From Hyunsoonleella pacifica (GTDB taxonomy: Bacteria; Bacteroidota; Bacteroidia; Flavobacteriales; Flavobacteriaceae): a stretch of 64,000 nt of DNA. The DNA lies in assembly GCF_004310335.1 (NCBI RefSeq), contig NZ_SIRS01000003.1:1-64000 (forward strand), given 5' to 3'. Each line of letters starts with the position of its first letter. Positions within the stretch are counted from its first letter, which is position 1. A program made the position numbers and the translations under genes. Under the pieces are notes generated by a model that searched no databases, was not told the DNA's origin, and saw only the letters and a list, made by a program, of their open reading frames with translations. Positions 28,465-36,745 of this stretch are shown here, piece by piece.

Positions 28465-28701
28465 ATGATTAGTAGAAGTGTTATTCTTTATAAAATAAGT
28501 ACTGATATCTTATTAAATGAAGACTCCCTATCCCAATTTATAAGCATATATAAATTACAAATATTAAATATACAAAAAAAGCATACCATAATAGCATTTA
28601 CCGGTACTGATGAAAAAATCGAAGAGATAACCGCATTGTTATATCCTTATGGAATAATTGAAAGTTCTAAATCCAGTGAGGTAAAAATTTTAATAACCTA
28701 A
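28465..28701 (+). CDS. Stand-alone small protein resembling the C-terminal domain of acetolactate synthase small subunit
   Basis: A 78-residue protein with no signal or membrane segment. Its order of elements matches the C-terminal half of the IlvN/IlvH regulatory subunit: an opening strand with a basic residue (SRSVILYKIS), a helix (NEDSLSQFISIYKLQILNI), a strand ending in FTGTDEKIEEI and the signature LLYPYGIIE, comparable to the LLKPYGI.E of IlvN. The N-terminal ACT domain of IlvN is missing and no ilvB, ilvC or ilvD lies nearby. It sits 30 bases after a class V PLP enzyme and 17 bases before a PLP decarboxylase, so it may be a regulatory or partner subunit for one of them. The resemblance is by eye. 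Confidence 0.6.
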   Translation: MISRSVILYKISTDILLNEDSLSQFISIYKLQILNIQKKHTIIAFTGTDEKIEEITALLYPYGIIESSKSSEVKILIT

Positions 28702-28718
28702 TTTTTAATTCATAGAGA

Positions 28719-30194
28719 ATGATAGATAAACCTTTTTTGAATAAAGAAACAGAAAGTACCAATAAAGAAATGGTTTTATCAAAACAAGAAATGCTAGACT
28801 ATGGCTATCAAATAGTTGACACTATTGTGGAACACTTTGAAAATCAGCATTTAAAAGCCCCTGTTTCTGTATCAACAAGAGAAGAAATGGATAGCGTGTT
28901 TCTTGAGGAGGCTCCTGAAAATCCCATGAATGCGATTAAGGTCTTAGAGTTTGTAAAAGAAAAGGTGTTCTCAGAAACCACAAATGTTGCTCATCCAAAG
29001 TTTTTTTCCTTCGTTCCAAGCCCTAGTAATTTCATTAGTGCAATGTCCGATAGTTTGGCTACGGGATTTAACATATTTTCTGGTGGATGGTCTACCTCTG
29101 CTGCTGCTGAATTAGAGATTGTCTGTATTAATTGGCTCTTAAAACTATTCAATTTTCCTGTAAAAAAGGGAGGGGGTATTTTTACCAGTGGGGGATCAAT
29201 GGCAAACCTAACTGCATTAGTAACAGCAAGAAGAGAAAAGCTTGGTGAGAACTTTGAAAATGGAACAATTTATATGTCTGATCAAACACACTCATCAAAT
29301 ATAAAGGCAATTAGAATTATTGGTCTTAAAAAAGAACAGGTAAGAATTATACCGACAGACTTAGAATTTAAAATGTCCTTAAATAAATTGCGAAATGCAA
29401 TTGCCAAAGATAAATTAATGGGATTTAAGCCATTTTGTATAATAGCCAATGCTGGAACAACAAATACAGGTTCTGTGGATAATTTATTTGAAATATCCAA
29501 GATTTGTAAAGCAGAAAGGATATGGCTACATATTGATGCGGCATATGGAGGTGGAGCTATTTTATCAACTAAAGGCGCTCTTGCTTTAAAGGGGATAGAA
29601 AAAGCCAATTCCATAACAATTGATCCCCATAAGTGGTTTTATCAGCCATATGAAATAGGATGCCTTCTAGTTAGAAATCACAAATGGTTGAGTAATACTT
29701 TTACTGAAAAACCTGAATATTTAAAAGATATAGAGGGTAACCAGTCAGAAATTAACTTCTATGATTATGGAATTCAATTAACTCGAAGATTTAGAGCTTT
29801 AAAGTTTTATATGTCAATTAAAACTTTTGGTTTGAAAGCTTTTAGGGAAGCTGTAACCTATAACATTGAATTGGCTGAAAAAACAGAAGCGTTAATTCGA
29901 AAAAGTAAGCACTGGGAAATCGTAGCTCCAGCAAACCTTGCAATTATTAACTTTAGATACAATCCTGTAGATACGGATTATAAGGAAAATGAATTAGATA
30001 GAATTAACCAGGCGATATCGCAGCGCATTAGTAATCAAAAAAGTGCTATGCTCGTTACAACAATTCTTCAAAATCAAATTGTGCTAAGAATGTGCCTAAT
30101 TAATCCTAGAACGACGATTAATTCTATAAAAGAGACTTTAAAACTATGCCACGACTTTGCGATTGAAATATCAAAAACGTCTGAGAAACGTTAG
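28719..30194 (+). CDS. Group II pyridoxal-dependent amino-acid decarboxylase
   Basis: A 491-residue cytoplasmic enzyme of the aromatic-amino-acid / glutamate / diaminobutyrate decarboxylase group. The N-terminal arm contains VAHPKFFSFVPSPSNF, and the PLP-phosphate segment is TSGGSMANLTALVTARRE. The Asp in WLHIDAAYGGG and the cofactor Lys305 in the DPHKWFYQPYEIG motif are present. The ordering and length fit the DOPA/tryptophan-decarboxylase-like branch; substrate choice cannot be made from motifs. It is the last gene of the three-gene set that begins with the class V PLP enzyme; the spacing is 17 bases. A biogenic amine is the likely product. Confidence 0.9.
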   Translation: MIDKPFLNKETESTNKEMVLSKQEMLDYGYQIVDTIVEHFENQHLKAPVSVSTREEMDSVFLEEAPENPMNAIKVLEFVKEKVFSETTNVAHPKFFSFVPSPSNFISAMSDSLATGFNIFSGGWSTSAAAELEIVCINWLLKLFNFPVKKGGGIFTSGGSMANLTALVTARREKLGENFENGTIYMSDQTHSSNIKAIRIIGLKKEQVRIIPTDLEFKMSLNKLRNAIAKDKLMGFKPFCIIANAGTTNTGSVDNLFEISKICKAERIWLHIDAAYGGGAILSTKGALALKGIEKANSITIDPHKWFYQPYEIGCLLVRNHKWLSNTFTEKPEYLKDIEGNQSEINFYDYGIQLTRRFRALKFYMSIKTFGLKAFREAVTYNIELAEKTEALIRKSKHWEIVAPANLAIINFRYNPVDTDYKENELDRINQAISQRISNQKSAMLVTTILQNQIVLRMCLINPRTTINSIKETLKLCHDFAIEISKTSEKR

Positions 30195-30472
30195 TATGTC
30201 TACCTTCCCATAAGGTAAAGATGTTTATTCTGTTTTACAGACAAATTCATACAACTCAGTTTCTGTAACTATTCCTATCCGTATACTTGACAAACCTAAA
30301 AGGACTGTTGGATATTTCCATTAGTTCAATTATGGAAGTATTTTATTTCTAATAGAACTAAACAGAAATGAACTAAGAATCAATTGAAACTAAAATCATA
30401 GCTAACCATCTAACATCAATGAGAATTTGGTTCATAGAGTAGTTAACTGTTGTACCTATGCTGTACCTAAAT
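30195..30472. other. Gene-free spacer beside the tRNA genes, with a direct repeat
   Basis: About 280 bases without a supported gene. A minus-strand open stretch of about 31 codons ending near 30223 has no start codon and is not recognised. At 30451-30469 the 8-mer TGTACCTA occurs twice, 11 bases apart, close to the 3' side of tRNA-Leu. This could be a remnant recombinase arm site, but no integrase or second tRNA fragment is present. Confidence 0.4.
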
Positions 30473-30508
30473 AAAAAAAGCCTTTACAAGAAATCTTGTA
30501 AAGGCTTT
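30473..30508 (-). terminator. Terminator for the tRNA-Gly/tRNA-Leu transcript
   Basis: A perfect 14-bp stem (AAAGCCTTTACAAG / CTTGTAAAGGCTTT) with a 4-base loop is followed on the minus strand by seven T. It starts immediately after the tRNA-Leu 3' end. Confidence 0.9.
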
Positions 30509-30509
30509 G

Positions 30510-30593
30510 TACTGAAGACGGGACTTGAACCCGTACGGACTAATGTCCATTGGATTTTAAGTCCAACGTGTCTACCAATTCCACCACTTCAGC
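30510..30593 (-). tRNA. tRNA-Leu (anticodon TAA)
   Basis: Read on the minus strand, an 84-base cloverleaf starts GCTGAAG and ends CTTCAGT plus discriminator A. The D arm is GTGGTGGAATTGGTAGAC, the anticodon loop CTTAAAA gives TAA, and a long variable arm is typical of tRNA-Leu. The T arm contains GGGTTCAAGTCCC. CCA is not encoded. The first acceptor pair is G-T. Confidence 0.95.
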
Positions 30594-30648
30594 ATACTTC
30601 GATTGTGCTAAGCACATCGACAATTGGTATATTTTAAGAAAGTATCAG

Positions 30649-30720
30649 AGCGAAAGACGGGATTTGAACCCGCGACCCTCACCTTGGCAAGGTGATGCTC
30701 TACCCCTGAGCTACTTTCGC
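30649..30720 (-). tRNA. tRNA-Gly (anticodon GCC)
   Basis: Read on the minus strand, a 72-base cloverleaf starts GCGAAAG and ends CTTTCGC plus T. The D arm is GTAGCTCAGGGGTAGAGC, the anticodon stem-loop ACCTTGCCAAGGT gives GCC, and the T arm contains GCGGGTTCAAATCCCG. CCA is not encoded. It is transcribed with tRNA-Leu 55 bases downstream. Confidence 0.95.
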
Positions 30721-30758
30721 AGTATATTTATGAACATACAATCTCTCGATTGCGGATG

Positions 30759-30788
30759 CAAATTTAAAATATTTCTAGGAAATGCAAA
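30759..30788 (-). promoter_or_regulatory. Promoter of the tRNA-Gly/tRNA-Leu unit
   Basis: On the minus strand TTTG (30785-30788) is followed after 18 bases by TAAATTTG (30759-30766), matching both boxes and the 17-23 base spacing of the Bacteroidota housekeeping promoter. The tRNA-Gly 5' end is 39 bases further on. Confidence 0.7.
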
Positions 30789-30817
30789 GCCTTTTGATAA
30801 AATAAATAAAAATATTT

Positions 30818-33478
30818 TTATGCTTGTTTTTTCTTTATCAACATCCGCTTAATCTCGTTAAGTTTCATAAGTGCTTCTACTGGAGTAAGTGTATCAATAT
30901 CTGTATGTAAAATTTCGTCTTTAATATTCTCAAGCAAAGGGTCATCTAAATTAAAGAAACTTAACTGCATATCATCGTGCAAGGTTTTTACTTTATCTGT
31001 GAGTTCTTCACTTGAATGTGATTTTTCTAACTTTTCAAGAATTTTATTTGCTCTACGTAACACCTGTTGAGGCATTCCCGCCATTTTTGCTACATGTATA
31101 CCAAAACTATGCGCGCTTCCACCTTCAACCAGTTTCCTGAGAAATAAAACATTGTCTTTAAGCTCTTTTACTGAAACATTATAATTCTTAATACGCTCAA
31201 AGGTTTCACTCATTTCATTAAGTTCATGATAATGTGTAGCAAATAGCGTTTTAGGTTTTGCGGGATGTTCATGCAAATATTCACTAATTGCCCATGCAAT
31301 TGAAATACCATCATACGTACTAGTACCTCGTCCAATTTCGTCAAGTAATACTAAACTTCTATCTGAAATATTATTCAAGATTGATGCTGTCTCATTCATT
31401 TCAACCATAAACGTAGATTCTCCCATAGAAATATTGTCACTCGCCCCAACTCTGGTAAAGATCTTATCTACCAATCCAATTTTAGCTTCTTTAGCTGGTA
31501 CAAAACTTCCTATTTGTGCTAGTAATACTATTAAAGCTGTTTGTCTTAAAATTGCTGATTTACCTGACATATTTGGTCCAGTAATCATGATGATTTGCTG
31601 AGAAGTCCTATCTAGAAACACATTATTAGCAATATAAGCTTCTCCAATAGGTAGTTGTTTTTCTATAACTGGGTGACGGCCATCTTTGATATCCAAATCA
31701 AAAGTATCATCAATCTTTGGATACACGTAATTATTATCTTTTGCTAATTGTGCAAAGCCGCATAAACAATCTAGTTGCCCCACTAAATATGCATTTTGTT
31801 GTACTGCTTTAATGTACTGATGCATCCAAGCTACTAATTCTGAAAACAGTTGTTGTTCAATAGCCAAAATACGCTCTTCGGCTCCTAAAATTTTAGCTTC
31901 GTATTCCTTAAGTTCTTCAGTAATATAACGTTCTGCGTTTACCAAAGTTTGCTTTCTAATCCAATCTTCAGGAACCTTATCTTTATGTGTATTTCTTACC
32001 TCAATATAATAGCCAAACACATTATTAGATGCTATTTTAAGTGATGTAATTCCTGTACGCTCACTTTCTCGCTCTAACATATTATCTAGGTAATCTTTTC
32101 CAGATTTGGATAAACTTCTTAATTCATCCAATTCTGAAGAAAAACCAGTTGCTATGGTATTCCCTTTTAGAACATTAACAGGTGCTTCTTCATTTAAAGT
32201 CAACTTAATTTTCTCTCGTAGAATTTCGCAGCTTTGTAAATTATCTCCAATAATTCTTAAGGATTCATTTTTAGAATTTGAGGCTATAGCTTTTATAGGC
32301 ACAACAGCTTCTAATGAGTTTTTAAGTTGTATTACCTCTCGCGGATTTACTTTCCCTGTTGCTGTCTTAGAGATTAAGCGTTCTAAATCGCCAATATGCT
32401 TGATGTGGCCTTGAATCTTTTGTAAAACATCTTCTTCTTTTGTAAAAAAATCAACAACTTCATGACGTTGTTTAATTTTTTCAACATGCTTTAGAGGGAG
32501 TGCTAACCATCGCTTTAATAACCTTCCGCCCATAGGCGAAATAGTTTTATCAATAACATGTAAGAGTGTAACAGCATTATTATTTGTAGAATTATACAGC
32601 TCTAAATTTCTAATGGTAAACTTATCCATCCATACATAATCATCTTCTGCTATACGAGCAATAGATGTAATATGTTGTAATTTATGATGTTGTGTTTCTC
32701 CTAAATAATGCAATATAGAGCCTGAGGCTATAATACCTTCATATAAATCTTCAATACCAAAACCTTTCAACGTTTTTGTATTAAAATGTTTGGTTAAGGT
32801 TTCGTAAGCATAATCGGTTTGATACACCCAATCTTCTAAATAAAACGTATGGAAGTCTTCTCCAAAAGTTTCATTAAACAACGCCTTTTTTTGTTTAGAA
32901 ACTAAAACTTCACTGGGACTAAAATTTTGAAGTAACTTGTCAATATACTCTGCATTTCCTTGAGAGGTTAAAAACTCTCCTGTTGAAATATCTAAAAATG
33001 AAATACCAATATACTTTTTATCAAAATACACTGAGCACAAAAAGTTGTTAGATTTTGATACTAAAACCTCATCATTTAAAGCAACTCCAGGAGTTACCAA
33101 TTCCGTAACACCACGTTTTACAATTGTTTTAGTTTGCTTTGGGTCTTCTAACTGATCGCAAATAGCAACACGTTCTCCTGCTTTTACTAACTTTGGTAAA
33201 TATGTATTAAGCGAATGGTGTGGAAATCCTGCCAATTCTGTTTCACTCTCACTACCTGCACCACGTTTGGTTAAAATAATACCTAAAATACCAGCAGCTT
33301 TTACAGCATCACTCCCAAAAGTCTCATAAAAATCGCCTACACGAAACAATAATAAAGCATCAGGATATTTAGCTTTAATAGCATTGTATTGTTTCATTAA
33401 AGGGGTTTCTTTTTTTGCTTTTTTAACCAATAGAAAGTTGTTTTTAAGTGTTACTTTTGACAAAATTGTAGCATGCAA
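30818..33478 (-). CDS. mutS: DNA mismatch repair ATPase MutS
   Basis: An 886-residue MutS1. The mismatch-reading motif FYE is in [13 protein letters not shown] near residue 53, then come connector, core and clamp domains. The C-terminal ABC-type ATPase has Walker [18 protein letters not shown] near 635, Walker [18 protein letters not shown] and the FATHYHE switch. It is of usual length. The ATG at 33478 gives a 27-residue lead before ETPLMKQYN; a TTG at 33430 ([11 protein letters not shown]) would match the length of relatives better and may be the real start. It is monocistronic, 98 bases from tRNA-Gly, and diverges from the RNA methyltransferase. Confidence 0.97.
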   Translation of the reverse strand: MHATILSKVTLKNNFLLVKKAKKETPLMKQYNAIKAKYPDALLLFRVGDFYETFGSDAVKAAGILGIILTKRGAGSESETELAGFPHHSLNTYLPKLVKAGERVAICDQLEDPKQTKTIVKRGVTELVTPGVALNDEVLVSKSNNFLCSVYFDKKYIGISFLDISTGEFLTSQGNAEYIDKLLQNFSPSEVLVSKQKKALFNETFGEDFHTFYLEDWVYQTDYAYETLTKHFNTKTLKGFGIEDLYEGIIASGSILHYLGETQHHKLQHITSIARIAEDDYVWMDKFTIRNLELYNSTNNNAVTLLHVIDKTISPMGGRLLKRWLALPLKHVEKIKQRHEVVDFFTKEEDVLQKIQGHIKHIGDLERLISKTATGKVNPREVIQLKNSLEAVVPIKAIASNSKNESLRIIGDNLQSCEILREKIKLTLNEEAPVNVLKGNTIATGFSSELDELRSLSKSGKDYLDNMLERESERTGITSLKIASNNVFGYYIEVRNTHKDKVPEDWIRKQTLVNAERYITEELKEYEAKILGAEERILAIEQQLFSELVAWMHQYIKAVQQNAYLVGQLDCLCGFAQLAKDNNYVYPKIDDTFDLDIKDGRHPVIEKQLPIGEAYIANNVFLDRTSQQIIMITGPNMSGKSAILRQTALIVLLAQIGSFVPAKEAKIGLVDKIFTRVGASDNISMGESTFMVEMNETASILNNISDRSLVLLDEIGRGTSTYDGISIAWAISEYLHEHPAKPKTLFATHYHELNEMSETFERIKNYNVSVKELKDNVLFLRKLVEGGSAHSFGIHVAKMAGMPQQVLRRANKILEKLEKSHSSEELTDKVKTLHDDMQLSFFNLDDPLLENIKDEILHTDIDTLTPVEALMKLNEIKRMLIKKKQA

Positions 33479-33558
33479 TGTACTATTAATTTCATGTTTT
33501 TTGAAGTTGAACTATTAGAAGTTATCTACAATTAAAGTGAGATTTCAACAATAAAACC

Positions 33559-34089
33559 ATGCGAAAACTAAAAAATAGTGAATTAGACAGATTAAGTGTT
33601 GACGGCTTTAAATCAGCAAAAAAAGCACCAATCATCATTATTCTTGACAATATCAGGAGCTTGAACAACATCGGCTCAGTATTTAGAACGAGCGATGCCT
33701 TTCTAATTGAAAAGATTTATCTCTGCGGTATTACTGCAAAACCGCCCCATAAAGACATCCATAAAACCGCATTGGGAAGTACTGAAACCGTAGATTGGGC
33801 ATATTTTGAAAGCACATTGGATGTAGTTGAAAAACTAAAAACCGAAAAGGTAAAAATATGTAGTATTGAACAAGCTGAAAATGCTACAATGCTAAATGAT
33901 TTTAATGTTGAAAACAACACTAAGTATGCTTTAATTTTTGGTAACGAAGTGAAAGGCGTTGCGCAAGATGTTGTTGATGCTAGCGATACAGTAATTGAAA
34001 TCCCCCAATTTGGCACTAAACATTCATTAAATATTTCTGTAAGCTGTGGTGTTATAATTTGGGATTTATTTAGCAAAATGAAAGTATAA
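33559..34089 (+). CDS. TrmH/SpoU-family RNA 2'-O-methyltransferase
   Basis: A compact 176-residue SPOUT methyltransferase using S-adenosylmethionine to methylate tRNA or rRNA ribose. The three SpoU motifs are present: NIRSLNNIGSVFRTSDAF (about 27-44), ALIFGNEVKGV (about 126-136) and IPQFGTKHSLNISVSCGV (about 148-165). No N-terminal substrate-binding extension exists, as in the short TrmL/TrmH-like members. It diverges from mutS across 80 bases and is followed 3 bases later by a methyltransferase-like gene. The modified nucleotide cannot be assigned. Confidence 0.9.
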   Translation: MRKLKNSELDRLSVDGFKSAKKAPIIIILDNIRSLNNIGSVFRTSDAFLIEKIYLCGITAKPPHKDIHKTALGSTETVDWAYFESTLDVVEKLKTEKVKICSIEQAENATMLNDFNVENNTKYALIFGNEVKGVAQDVVDASDTVIEIPQFGTKHSLNISVSCGVIIWDLFSKMKV

Positions 34090-34092
34090 AAG

Positions 34093-34917
34093 ATGATTAC
34101 AAAAAAAATAAACAAACATAAATTAATACTTAAAAGGCGGTTAGAGCAGAAGAAAACTTTAGATAAAATGTCTAAAATTAAAAATGCCACACTTCAACTT
34201 TTTATACACGTCTTTACAAGTGTAAAACAGCAAAAATTTACTGATGATGATATAGTAGCATTTAAAAGATGTGAATACTACAGACATTCCCTTTTGAAGG
34301 ATGATAGAAAAGTGAAATATGATATTTTTGGTTTAAACGAAACTGCATTAGTTTCAGAAATATGTGTCAAAGCTGCATCTAAACCCAAGTGGTGTCAGTT
34401 ATTATATGGGATAGCAAAAAAATTAGACAATCCATCTGTTTTTGAAATTGGCACTAATTTGGGTATCTCTGGAACGTATTTATTGGAGGCTTTAAAAAAT
34501 AAACAAGGATTTTTCACAACTATGGAAGGTTTACCAAAGCTTTGTGAAATAGCTTCAAATCAATTTAGTACAATTACTACTGAAGACAATTTTCAGGTTA
34601 TTCAAGGACTGTATGACGATACGTTTCCAAAAGTGATGCAACAAGAGCATAAATACAACCTAATTTTTATTGATGGCAATCATAAAAAGAAACCAACTCT
34701 AGAATATTTTTATGCCTTAAAAACAAAAATGCGTATACCTTCAATTTTTGTTTTTGATGATATTTATTGGAGTTCTGAAATGATAGAGGCATGGACTATC
34801 ATAAAAAAAGATAGTGATATTAATTTCTCTATTGATTTATACGAGCAAGGTATTGCAATAATTGACAACGATGAAGTTATTAAAAACCAAAACTTTAACT
34901 TACATCTCTCCTATTAA
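34093..34917 (+). CDS. Class I SAM-dependent methyltransferase-like protein (first of two)
   Basis: A 274-residue protein with a Lys-rich first 35 residues and a Rossmann-type methyltransferase core. Motif I is FEIGTNLGISGTYLLEAL (about 117-134), the motif II acid is in GFFTTMEGLP, and the block LIFIDGNHKKKPTLEYF with IFVFDDIYW resembles O-methyltransferases of the class-24 type (DGNH/D pair for metal or substrate). No signal peptide is present. It begins 3 bases after the SpoU gene and is followed 9 bases later by another methyltransferase, so all three are likely co-transcribed. Substrate unknown. Confidence 0.8.
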   Translation: MITKKINKHKLILKRRLEQKKTLDKMSKIKNATLQLFIHVFTSVKQQKFTDDDIVAFKRCEYYRHSLLKDDRKVKYDIFGLNETALVSEICVKAASKPKWCQLLYGIAKKLDNPSVFEIGTNLGISGTYLLEALKNKQGFFTTMEGLPKLCEIASNQFSTITTEDNFQVIQGLYDDTFPKVMQQEHKYNLIFIDGNHKKKPTLEYFYALKTKMRIPSIFVFDDIYWSSEMIEAWTIIKKDSDINFSIDLYEQGIAIIDNDEVIKNQNFNLHLSY

Positions 34918-34926
34918 GCAAAAATT

Positions 34927-35589
34927 GTGAGTAAAAAAACAAAAAAGCCCTGGCCTACTAAAGATGTTATGACTCAAATTTATGACAAGCATCTTTGGGG
35001 TGATAATGCACATGACTATTACTCAGGTTTCGGTTCTCATGATAATAATATTGTAAAACCATATTTAGAGGCTGTCATTAATTTTTTAAAATCTTTCACT
35101 GAACCTTTAACTATATGCGATTTAGGCTGTGGTGATTTTAATGTTGGTAAACAACTTGTGCCTTTCACTAAAAATTACATTGGTATTGATATTGTCCCTC
35201 TTTTAATTGAGCGAAATAAAAAAAAATTCCATGCTGATAATTTAAAATTCCATTGTTTGGATATTGCAAAAGATGAATTGCCTATAGGTGATTGTGCAAT
35301 TTTACGGCAGGTACTTCAACACTTATCTAATCTTGAAATACTACAAATATTAAATAAATTAATCAATTATAAATATGTTATTCTAACTGAGCATATACCT
35401 ATGGGCAATTTTACTCCGAACAAGGATATTATCTCTGGGCAAGGTATTCGGTTTAAAAAGAATAGTGGCGTTAGTGTATTAAAACATCCGTTTAATTTAA
35501 ACATTAAAGATGCTAAACACTTAACGACACAATATTTGGAGACTCCTACTAATAGTCAAATTACCACCACATTGTATCAATTATTCTAA
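34927..35589 (+). CDS. Class I SAM-dependent methyltransferase (second of two)
   Basis: A 220-residue protein starting at GTG (34927-34929), with no in-frame ATG before the methyltransferase core. Motif I is ICDLGCGDFNVGKQLV (about 64-79), followed by the ribose-binding YIGIDIVPLLIERN, motif II-like LKFHCLDIAKDELP and a motif IV region ILRQVLQHLSN. The N-terminal part (WPTKDVMTQIYDKHLWG) is conserved-looking but not recognised. It is the third gene of the SpoU unit and ends before a bidirectional terminator. Small-molecule or glycan methylation is possible; the substrate cannot be named. Confidence 0.82.
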   Translation: MSKKTKKPWPTKDVMTQIYDKHLWGDNAHDYYSGFGSHDNNIVKPYLEAVINFLKSFTEPLTICDLGCGDFNVGKQLVPFTKNYIGIDIVPLLIERNKKKFHADNLKFHCLDIAKDELPIGDCAILRQVLQHLSNLEILQILNKLINYKYVILTEHIPMGNFTPNKDIISGQGIRFKKNSGVSVLKHPFNLNIKDAKHLTTQYLETPTNSQITTTLYQLF

Positions 35590-35619
35590 AACTTTTCATA
35601 CTTGCTTGTATTCCCAAAT

Positions 35620-35652
35620 AAAAAAGCTACCTCTTTTCAGGTAGCCTTTATT
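35620..35652. terminator. Bidirectional terminator between converging units
   Basis: Stem GCTACCT / AGGTAGC with a CTTTTC-type loop is flanked by an A-run on the left and T-rich sequence on the right. It can serve the methyltransferase unit (plus) and the lipoprotein gene (minus). Confidence 0.75.
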
Positions 35653-35690
35653 ATTTAGTATACTTAATGCGCTTCTAATTCAAATTCAAA

Positions 35691-36620
35691 TTAGTTTTGA
35701 ACTCTATCATGCGTAGTATTCGCCCATCTAATTTGTGCTCTACCGCCTCTAACACGGTATGCGCCATATCTAATTTTCGATTGCGTTCCTCTTTCAGGAT
35801 CAGGAATATTCCAATTAAAGGCCTCACCACCAATTATAGCATTACAATAATGTACTTTTTTAGAAGAATCGCTTGAGTCCACTTTGAAACCTACCTCTAA
35901 CACAAAAGAAGTTATTTCATTTTTATTAACTCTCTTAAGCAAAACCACTTCTCTACCGCTTCCTGAACCACCACGTTCTAAGATGCGTTCAGCATAAATA
36001 TCGAATGCCACTTGCTTGTCTGCATTACTACCTGTACCGTAAACAGGATGTGCTCTATATAAACAAATAGCAGGATCTGGAGATCCACCACCACCAGTAT
36101 GCTGTCCTTTAGCTTGAGCTATGTATGACCCATCTTGACTAAAAGAGCCTGCATCAGCTACTTCAAGAATTCTAAAGTCTCCTGTAAATTTTACAGATGA
36201 TCCTACATTAGAGTTGGCTACAGGTAATGAGCGCTCCATTCTAGGTTGTAGGGTATTCGCTGCATCTTGATTATTAGAGCCGTCTGTTATATTGTAAACC
36301 CCCCATGTAACACCATCAATGATACTTTCACTATAATTAGAGTAACAAGTTCTATCATCAATAGTCCCTATATTTACAGGGTTTGGTAAATCGTCCGAAG
36401 TTCTGGTAGTATTTGCCCCTTCTGGTGTACAAGTTGTAATTTCTCTTGTATCTTCATCACTTGCTACTAGAGGATTTGGATCCGGATCCGGATCTGGATC
36501 TTCTGGAATAACTAGTTCTAATTCATCGTTATTAGTACCTCCATCACTGCTGCAAGAAAAAACACTTACACAAATAAATAATACTAATATTAATTGTATT
36601 TTTAAATTCACTTTTTTCAT
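35691..36620 (-). CDS. Lipoprotein of unknown function with DP-rich linker
   Basis: Starting at the ATG at 36618-36620 (MKKVNLKIQ) gives 309 residues with a lipobox ending VSVFSC. A start 30 bases upstream is unlikely because a promoter box lies inside that stretch. After the Cys comes a Ser/Gly/Asn stretch and a DPDPDPNP linker coded by a GGATCC-like tandem repeat. The remaining 240 residues have paired cysteines, [29 protein letters not shown] and other alternating beta-strand patterns. A jelly-roll, lectin- or lyase-like fold is plausible, but I do not recognise the family. It stands alone between two non-related units. Confidence 0.75.
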   Translation of the reverse strand: MKKVNLKIQLILVLFICVSVFSCSSDGGTNNDELELVIPEDPDPDPDPNPLVASDEDTREITTCTPEGANTTRTSDDLPNPVNIGTIDDRTCYSNYSESIIDGVTWGVYNITDGSNNQDAANTLQPRMERSLPVANSNVGSSVKFTGDFRILEVADAGSFSQDGSYIAQAKGQHTGGGGSPDPAICLYRAHPVYGTGSNADKQVAFDIYAERILERGGSGSGREVVLLKRVNKNEITSFVLEVGFKVDSSDSSKKVHYCNAIIGGEAFNWNIPDPERGTQSKIRYGAYRVRGGRAQIRWANTTHDRVQN

Positions 36621-36638
36621 AAAACAATACTTTTTTTT

Positions 36639-36646
36639 CAAATATA
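36639..36646 (-). promoter_or_regulatory. Candidate -7 box for the lipoprotein gene
   Basis: On the minus strand TATATTTG matches TAnnTTTG, 19 bases before the ATG at 36620. This supports that ATG rather than the upstream one. No TTTG at standard distance. Confidence 0.4.
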
Positions 36647-36745
36647 ACAACCTATTTTTTATTATCTGTCCTGAACAATGCTGTAAACCTTACAATTCAC
36701 AGGTCTTTTTTAACCAAAAAAACTATCAACCAAAAAAATAATAAT

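Noticed and set aside
18042-30194. A RiPP or other secondary-metabolite gene cluster
   Set aside because: No precursor peptide, radical SAM, cyclodehydratase, NRPS or PKS gene was found; the peptidase, thioredoxin and PLP genes fit import and amino-acid metabolism better, and terminators divide them.
30550-30852. Plus-strand open frame crossing both tRNA genes
   Set aside because: It runs through the complement of two well-formed tRNAs and their promoter; no protein features.
36478-36505. Tandem GGATCC-like hexamers as a possible regulatory or restriction-site array
   Set aside because: They are in frame and encode the DPDP linker of the lipoprotein.
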